From Streptomyces atratus (lineage in GTDB: Bacteria; Actinomycetota; Actinomycetes; Streptomycetales; Streptomycetaceae): a stretch of DNA of 64,000 nt. The DNA is taken from assembly GCF_900119365.1 (NCBI RefSeq), contig NZ_FPJO01000026.1, forward strand, positions 36,458 to 100,457, in the 5' to 3' direction. The notes under the pieces are model-generated. The model ran no database searches, was not told the DNA's origin, and worked only from the letters and a program-made list of their open reading frames with translations. A program made the position numbers and the translations under genes. Of this stretch, positions 59,459-64,000 are shown in pieces (the stretch's first letter is position 1; every line of letters begins with the position of its first letter).

Positions 59459-61234
59459 GTGAACTTCACGCGCTGGAGCGCCCGCCTACCCGGAACGCAG
59501 CGCCGCGCCGCCGCACGGGACGACCGCAGTTCCGTGCCCCCGGCCCGCGCCGAGTACGCACAGCCCGAGGCCGGGCCCCGCCCGCCGGGCGGCGACACCC
59601 GCGGCGGGACGAGCCACGATCCCCGGGACGACTCGCGCGGCGAGGCCCGGCCGGGCGGCCCCACCCCGGAGGATCTCTCCGCCCGGGACATCCTCGGTCA
59701 GCTGCCCGCCCTGGTGGCCCTGGTGTACGGCCCCGACCACCGGATCGCGTACGTCAACGACGCCTACACCGCCGCCTTCGGGCCCCGCCCGGCCGGCGCC
59801 ACCGCCGCCGAGGCCATGCCGGAGCTCCACGAACTCAGCCTGCTGCCCCTCATGGACCAGGTCCTGCGCAGCGGCACCCCTCGCACGGTCAAGTCCCGCA
59901 AGGTCCGCGGCGGCAACTCGTACACCGTCACCTGCACTCCCGTACACCGGGACAGCGACGACGAAGGCGCAGGTGAGGGCGGCAAGGGCGGCCTCAAGAA
60001 GCAGAGCAGGAACAACAAGGGCAGCGGGAGAGACCGAGGGAGCGAAGGCGGCGTGCTCGTGTACGCCGCCGATGTCACCGACCACGCCGAAGCGGCCGAA
60101 CGGCTCCGGGCCAGCGAGCGCCGCCACCGCGAAACGGCCGTCACCCTCCAGCGCTCCCTGCTCCCGCAGGAGCTGGAGCAGCCCGACGACCTCCGGATCG
60201 CCGCCACCTACCAGCCCGGCGGCACCGACGCAGCGGTCGGCGGCGACTGGTACGACGTCATCACCCTCGGCGCGGGCCGCACCGCCCTGGTCATCGGGGA
60301 CGTGATGGGACGCGGAGTGCGGGCCGCCGCCGTCATGGGCCAGCTCCGTACGGCCGTACGCGCCTACGCCCGCCTCGACCTCCCGCCGCACGAGGTGCTT
60401 CAGCTCCTGGACGGTCTCGCCGCCGAGATCGACGCCAGCCAGATCGCCACCTGCGCCTACGCGGTCCACGACCCCAACGAGGGCCGGCTCGTCTACTCCT
60501 CCGCCGGCCACCTCCCGATCCTGGTGTGCGACGAGGACGGCACGGTCCACCGCGCCGAGGACCCGACGGGACCCCCGCTCGGCACCGGCGGCTGGATCCA
60601 CACCTCGGGCACGATCCCGCTGCCGCCCGGCTCCACCGCGGTCCTCTACACGGACGGCCTGGTGGAGCGGCGCAGCGAGGACATCGACGAGGGCGTCGCC
60701 GCACTGGAACGCGCCCTGTCCGGTGCCAAGGGTTCACCGCAGGTGGTCTGCGACCGGCTGATCCGCTCCCTCGGCGTCACCGCGGAACACGACGACGACG
60801 TGGCCGTACTGGTGGTCCAGCACCCCGCCCGCACGGGGGCGGACGCGGAGCTGTTCCACAACGCCTCGCTCGATCTCCTCGGCGGCATCGAGGCGGCCCC
60901 GCGCGCCCGCGCCTTCGCGACCGGGGTCCTGACCTCGTGGCGATTCCCGGTCGATCTCTGTGACCTGGGCGTCCTGGCCGCCGGCGAACTCGTCGCGAAC
61001 TCCCTCAAGCACGGCACCCCGCCGATGCGCCTGGGGCTGCGCCGTACAGACCGGCGGCTGATCATCGAGGTGACCGACGGCGACGACCACCTGCCGCGCC
61101 GCCGCCGGGCCGACCCGGCGGACGAAGCGGGCCGCGGCATCTCCATCGTCGCGACGATCGCCTCGTCCTGGGGCAGTCGTCGCACACCGGGCGGCGGCAA
61201 GGCGGTCTGGTGCGAATTCGCCCTGCCGCGGTGA
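59459..61234 (+). CDS. PAS-PP2C phosphatase-kinase regulator of sigma activity
   Basis: About 591 residues. A basic, disordered N-terminus is followed by a PAS domain (about 80-205: QLPALVALVYGPDHRIAYVN) interrupted by a Lys/Gly/Ser-rich loop. Next is a SpoIIE/RsbU-type PPM phosphatase (TLQRSLLPQELEQPDDLRIA, DAAVGGDWYDVITL, VIGDVMGRGVRAAAVMGQLR, AVLYTDGLVERRSEDI). Last is an RsbW-like HATPase (AAGELVANSLKHGTPPMRLG, GRGISIVATIASSWGS). Having phosphatase and kinase in one protein is typical of Streptomyces partner-switching regulators (OsaC-like). The GTG at 59459 begins NFTRWSARLPG; a GTG 17 codons upstream is an alternative. Its regulated sigma factor is unknown. Confidence 0.88.
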   Translation: MNFTRWSARLPGTQRRAAARDDRSSVPPARAEYAQPEAGPRPPGGDTRGGTSHDPRDDSRGEARPGGPTPEDLSARDILGQLPALVALVYGPDHRIAYVNDAYTAAFGPRPAGATAAEAMPELHELSLLPLMDQVLRSGTPRTVKSRKVRGGNSYTVTCTPVHRDSDDEGAGEGGKGGLKKQSRNNKGSGRDRGSEGGVLVYAADVTDHAEAAERLRASERRHRETAVTLQRSLLPQELEQPDDLRIAATYQPGGTDAAVGGDWYDVITLGAGRTALVIGDVMGRGVRAAAVMGQLRTAVRAYARLDLPPHEVLQLLDGLAAEIDASQIATCAYAVHDPNEGRLVYSSAGHLPILVCDEDGTVHRAEDPTGPPLGTGGWIHTSGTIPLPPGSTAVLYTDGLVERRSEDIDEGVAALERALSGAKGSPQVVCDRLIRSLGVTAEHDDDVAVLVVQHPARTGADAELFHNASLDLLGGIEAAPRARAFATGVLTSWRFPVDLCDLGVLAAGELVANSLKHGTPPMRLGLRRTDRRLIIEVTDGDDHLPRRRRADPADEAGRGISIVATIASSWGSRRTPGGGKAVWCEFALPR

Positions 61235-61263
61235 GGGCCCTGCCGAGGGCAGGGCCCGGCCGC

Positions 61264-62586
61264 TCAGCGAGCAGCGGCAGCCGTGGAGGCGGAGGCGGAG
61301 CCGGCCTCGGCATCCGGCAGTGACACGGCCACCACCCTGGAAGGCACCGTCTCCAGCGAAGGCCGGTCCTGTGCGGGGGTGAGCCGCCGGCCGAGCCGCA
61401 GAGCCAGCGCCGTGATGCCCAGCGAGAACAGCACGAACGTCACGATGTACGGCCCGTGCAGCGTCGCCCCCATGGGCCCGCCCACGGCCGGACCGACCGC
61501 CAGCGCGAGCTGCTTGCACAGGGCGAACGCAGAGTTGTACTGCCCGACCATCGACTCCGGCGCCAGATCGGCCACCAGCGGGGCCACGGTCGGCGACAGC
61601 ATCGACTCGCCGAGCCCGAACAGTGCGTACGTGGAGATCATCGCGGCCGTCGCCATGGTCTGGCTGCCGTGCCCGAGCCCCGCGTATCCGGCCACGATCC
61701 AGGCGAAGGCCCAGATCAGACCCACCGAGGCGATGACCCGGCTGCGCCTGCGGCGCTCGACGAACCGCAGCACGACGAACTGCGCGACGACGATGACGGC
61801 GGTGTTGGCGGCCAGGGCGATCCCGAGCGTCGAGGGCTGCATCCCGGCGGCCTCGGTGCCGTACGCCGCGAGCCCGGACTCGAACTGTCCGTAACAGGCG
61901 AAGAACAGCACGAAGCCCAGCACGCACAGCTGCACCATGGCCCGGTGCGAGAGCAGCGCCCGCAGCCCGCCCGGCGCCTTGGTCCCGTCGGTGGGCCTGG
62001 CGTCCGAGAAGGACGGCGTACGGGTCAGCCGCACCGTGGAGGCGATGACACCGAGCACGACGAACATCGCGGCCTCGATGAGGAACAGCAGGGTGAAGGT
62101 CTCCGGCCGGTTCGTGTCGACGATCTGTCCGCCGACGAGCCCGCCGATGCCCAGCCCGAGGTTCTGCAGGAAGAACTGCATGGCGAAGGCGCGCGTACGG
62201 GTGGCGGTGCTGGAGCACCACACGAGCATGGTGGCGAGCGCCGGCTGCATGACCGCCGTACCCGCGCCGAGGACCGCGGCCGACAGCACGGAGGCGGTCA
62301 CGCCCGACGACAGGCCGAGGGCGGCAGCGCCCAGGGTGGCGACGGCCGAGGCGACGACGAGCACGGGCAGCGGCCCGCGCCGGTCGATGGCCCGTCCGGT
62401 GAAGGGCAGAACGGCCAGCGCGGCCATGGCGAAGACCGCCAGTACGACTCCCGCGGTGCCAGCACCCAGATCACGTACCTGTGCCACATAGACGTACAGA
62501 TACGGAACGGTGAACCCCAGCCCGAACGCGCTCAGCGCGCTCCCCAGCTGGATCCGCCGCAGTGCTGCACCCATCTCCCTGGTCAC
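61264..62586 (-). CDS. MFS transporter (12-helix)
   Basis: 440 residues with twelve hydrophobic helices. Motif A is seen as PFTGRAIDRRGPLPVLVVAS after helix 2. The first helix begins SALSAFGLGFTVPYLYVYVA and the last half shows SMVGQYNSAFALCKQLALAVG. It resembles multidrug or metabolite exporters of the MDR MFS class. The GTG at 62586 is preferred over 62592 because the GAGG site is nine rather than three bases away. It is divergent from a MarR regulator with a clean palindrome between them, so MarR control is likely. Substrate unknown. Confidence 0.9.
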   Translation of the reverse strand: MTREMGAALRRIQLGSALSAFGLGFTVPYLYVYVAQVRDLGAGTAGVVLAVFAMAALAVLPFTGRAIDRRGPLPVLVVASAVATLGAAALGLSSGVTASVLSAAVLGAGTAVMQPALATMLVWCSSTATRTRAFAMQFFLQNLGLGIGGLVGGQIVDTNRPETFTLLFLIEAAMFVVLGVIASTVRLTRTPSFSDARPTDGTKAPGGLRALLSHRAMVQLCVLGFVLFFACYGQFESGLAAYGTEAAGMQPSTLGIALAANTAVIVVAQFVVLRFVERRRRSRVIASVGLIWAFAWIVAGYAGLGHGSQTMATAAMISTYALFGLGESMLSPTVAPLVADLAPESMVGQYNSAFALCKQLALAVGPAVGGPMGATLHGPYIVTFVLFSLGITALALRLGRRLTPAQDRPSLETVPSRVVAVSLPDAEAGSASASTAAAAR

Positions 62587-62648
62587 ACTCACCTACCTCA
62601 AAGTCTCGAAGCGACATGCCGAGCCATCCGAACGACTCGAACCCGAAG

Positions 62649-62664
62649 ACTTTAGCACTAAAGT
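62649..62664. promoter_or_regulatory. MarR operator candidate
   Basis: ACTTTAG-CA-CTAAAGT, perfect 7-bp arms with 2-base spacing, between the divergent MFS and MarR genes. It is AT-rich in a GC-rich background and sized for a winged-helix dimer. Confidence 0.7.
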
Positions 62665-62729
62665 TAGAACCTCAACAATACAGCTCGAAGGACTTCGACG
62701 GCTTTGGAGGGCGTGCCATACTGCCCGCC

Positions 62730-63287
62730 ATGCCTGACACCACCGAGCAGCCCGGACCACAGGAGCCGAGCCTCGACGAGCAGATCGCCGCCTACCAGCG
62801 CGAATTCCGCGACCTGGATCCCCAGGTCGAGCAGGTCGTCTCGGCCCTGGGCCGGCTGAACCGCCGGATGAACGTGGCGTACGGACGCCAGCTCGCCGCC
62901 CTCGGCATCAGCAACGCCGAGTGGGAGGTCCTCAAGACCCTGGTCCTGGCCGGCTCCCCGTACCGCCTGGGCCCGGGAGAGCTGGCCAAGCGCCTGGGAC
63001 TCACCCCGGCGGCGATGACCCACCGCATCGACCGCATGGCGGGCGAGGGCCTGGTCACCCGCGACCGGGACGAGAACAACCGGGTGCGCGTGATCGTCGA
63101 GCTGACCGACGAGGGCCGTACGAAGTGGCTGGAGGCCATGCGGATGGCCACCGACTTCGAGGAGGACCTGCTCCAGGACCTCACGGGCGATGAGCGCGGG
63201 GGCCTCGGCGACATGCTGATCCGCCTCCTGCGCCGCGTGGAGCACGCCCAGCCGGACGCCGGCGGCCGCCTCACCGACCTGGACTGA
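62730..63287 (+). CDS. MarR-family transcriptional regulator
   Basis: 185 residues. The winged helix-turn-helix is GPGELAKRLGLTPAAMTHRI followed by the wing LVTRDRDENNRVRVIVELTD (conserved DxRxxxxxLT-like pattern, with Arg replaced by Asn-Arg). The N-terminal dimer helices contain VVSALGRLNRRMNVAYGRQL. ATG 62730 begins PDTTEQPGPQEP; the wider open frame upstream crosses the promoter and palindrome. It probably represses both itself and the divergent MFS pump, released by a small phenolic or antibiotic ligand. It lies just upstream of the rRNA operon. Confidence 0.92.
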   Translation: MPDTTEQPGPQEPSLDEQIAAYQREFRDLDPQVEQVVSALGRLNRRMNVAYGRQLAALGISNAEWEVLKTLVLAGSPYRLGPGELAKRLGLTPAAMTHRIDRMAGEGLVTRDRDENNRVRVIVELTDEGRTKWLEAMRMATDFEEDLLQDLTGDERGGLGDMLIRLLRRVEHAQPDAGGRLTDLD

Positions 63288-63329
63288 ACCCGTGTCCGGC
63301 ACGTGGGAAAAGGGCTTGACCTGGCGGGG

Positions 63330-63358
63330 TTGACACACCCCTCCTCGCTCCGTAAGGT
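63330..63358 (+). promoter_or_regulatory. Upstream rRNA promoter
   Basis: TTGACA and TAAGGT separated by exactly 17 bases, about 610 bases upstream of mature 16S rRNA. The best consensus vegetative promoter in the window. Confidence 0.65.
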
Positions 63359-63512
63359 TCTTCGAGTTGTCACGGAGCCGGAACGGTTCTGCGACAGCCG
63401 ATCCCGCCGCGAATGCGGCAACCAAAACTCAGCACGATCTCCCACTCGGGATAATTTCGGCATGCCGAAATTGATTTCGAAGACTCGATTATGAGTTGCC
63501 GGGAAAATCCGC

Positions 63513-63694
63513 TAGAGTTTGGACGTCGGAACGGCCCAACGGTCGGGAAGACGAGCCCCGCTGACTGGGAATCAGGCCCGAAAGGATCTGATAGAGTCGG
63601 ACTCGCCGGAAAGGGAAACGCGAAAGCGAAGAACTGGAAAGCAGAGCAGGACCCGCTTCGACCGGGAATCGGACACGAAAGAGTCTGATAGAGT
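63513..63694 (+). promoter_or_regulatory. Tandem rRNA promoter-like units with TAGAGT boxes
   Basis: TAGAGT occurs at 63513, 63592 and 63689. The last two lie in a repeated block (GGGAATC...GAAA...TCTGATAGAGTC) spaced 97 bases apart. Streptomyces rRNA operons are known to carry several tandem promoters. The -35 elements do not match the consensus clearly. Confidence 0.55.
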
Positions 63695-63769
63695 CAGAAA
63701 CGCAAGACCGAAGGGAAAAGCCCGGAGGAAAGCCCGAGAGGGTGAGTACAAAGGAAGCGTCCGTTCCTT

Positions 63770-63970
63770 GAGAACTCAACAGCGTGCCAAAAGTCAACGC
63801 CAGATATGTTGATACCCCGGCCTGCTTCGGCAGGTTGGAGGTTCCTTTGAAAGTCCCACGGGGTCACTGACCCGGTGGGCAATTACACAGCGAGGACGCT
63901 GTGAACGACCGGTCTTATTCCGTCCGGTCGTTCCGCTCTCGTGTTGTGTTGTCCCGATCACGGGAAAACA
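63770..63970 (+). other. Pre-16S rRNA leader
   Basis: Contains CCTTGAGAACTCAACAGCGT (63765-63784), typical of actinobacterial rRNA spacers, the hairpin CCTGC-TTCG-GCAGG (63822-63835) and GAACGACCGG-N11-CCGGTCGTTC (63903-63933). These are probably processing and antitermination structures. No boxA could be assigned with certainty. Confidence 0.55.
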
Positions 63971-64000
63971 TTCACGGAGAGTTTGATCCTGGCTCAGGAC
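63971..64000 (+). rRNA. 16S ribosomal RNA, 5' end
   Basis: The last 30 bases include GAGTTTGATCCTGGCTCAG, the universal start of bacterial 16S rRNA. The gene runs out of the window. The mature end is placed about ten bases before this motif by analogy with other actinomycetes. Confidence 0.97.

Noticed and set aside
1..64000. CRISPR arrays, insertion sequences, prophage or polyketide/peptide synthetase genes
   Set aside because: No regularly spaced repeats, transposase or integrase motifs, phage structural genes or multi-modular synthases were seen on either strand.

Overview
The window is a high-GC (about 70%) chromosomal segment from a Streptomyces-type actinomycete. The evidence is strong GC bias at third codon positions, frequent GTG starts, and a set of lineage-typical genes: bldC, an Lsr2-family protein, an AtrA-like TetR regulator, a very large AfsR-like regulator, an NsdA/ORF1590-like protein, and a c-di-AMP riboswitch in front of a cell-wall hydrolase. 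From memory, the gene order resembles the S. coelicolor stretch from purC through bldC and atrA to an rRNA operon (roughly SCO4071-SCO4122, rrnD). I could not check this by search.

Layout. 1-16 kb: the tail of an N,N-dimethylformamidase-like protein, then purine biosynthesis genes in blocks (purC; the overlapping purS-purQ-purL; purF-purM). They are separated by a sensor kinase/regulator/ABC exporter operon, three tRNA-Gly genes, an Lsr2-like protein, a TetR regulator beside a broken MFS pump, a sterol-carrier-type protein and a decayed sulfatase. 16-20.6 kb: DUF3073 protein, valine dehydrogenase, a conserved unknown and bldC with an unusually long leader. 20.6-31 kb: HrpA helicase, a DsbA/CcdA-type thiol redox pair, a Glu-Asp-Phe tRNA cluster, a small metalloprotease, a lipoprotein and a DEAD-box helicase with an RD-rich repetitive tail. 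31-41.5 kb: amino-acid permease, tRNA-Lys, HbpS-like heme-binding protein, FAD oxidoreductase, PLDc_N/SHOCT membrane protein, an NfeD-like/flotillin pair, initiator tRNA, a membrane PP2C phosphatase, the riboswitch plus M23 peptidase, and an aldo/keto reductase. 41.5-64 kb: PrsW protease, TrmB, LhgO, a differentiation regulator, an asparagine-synthetase-like protein, an AfsR-like regulator converging on a membrane-anchored ECF sigma factor with a carbohydrate-binding domain, AtrA-like TetR, NDH-2, PAS-phosphatase-kinase, an MFS pump with a divergent MarR regulator, and finally the promoters, leader and first bases of a 16S rRNA gene.

Most of the window is core chromosome. No prophage, insertion sequence, CRISPR array or biosynthetic cluster was seen. 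The most interesting parts are regulatory: the fused ECF sigma factor, the degenerate asparagine-synthetase protein next to the AfsR-like regulator, the bldC leader with a small ORF and an inverted repeat, clean palindromes next to vdh and the marR and tetR genes, and two relics (sulfatase, MFS) that mark gene loss.
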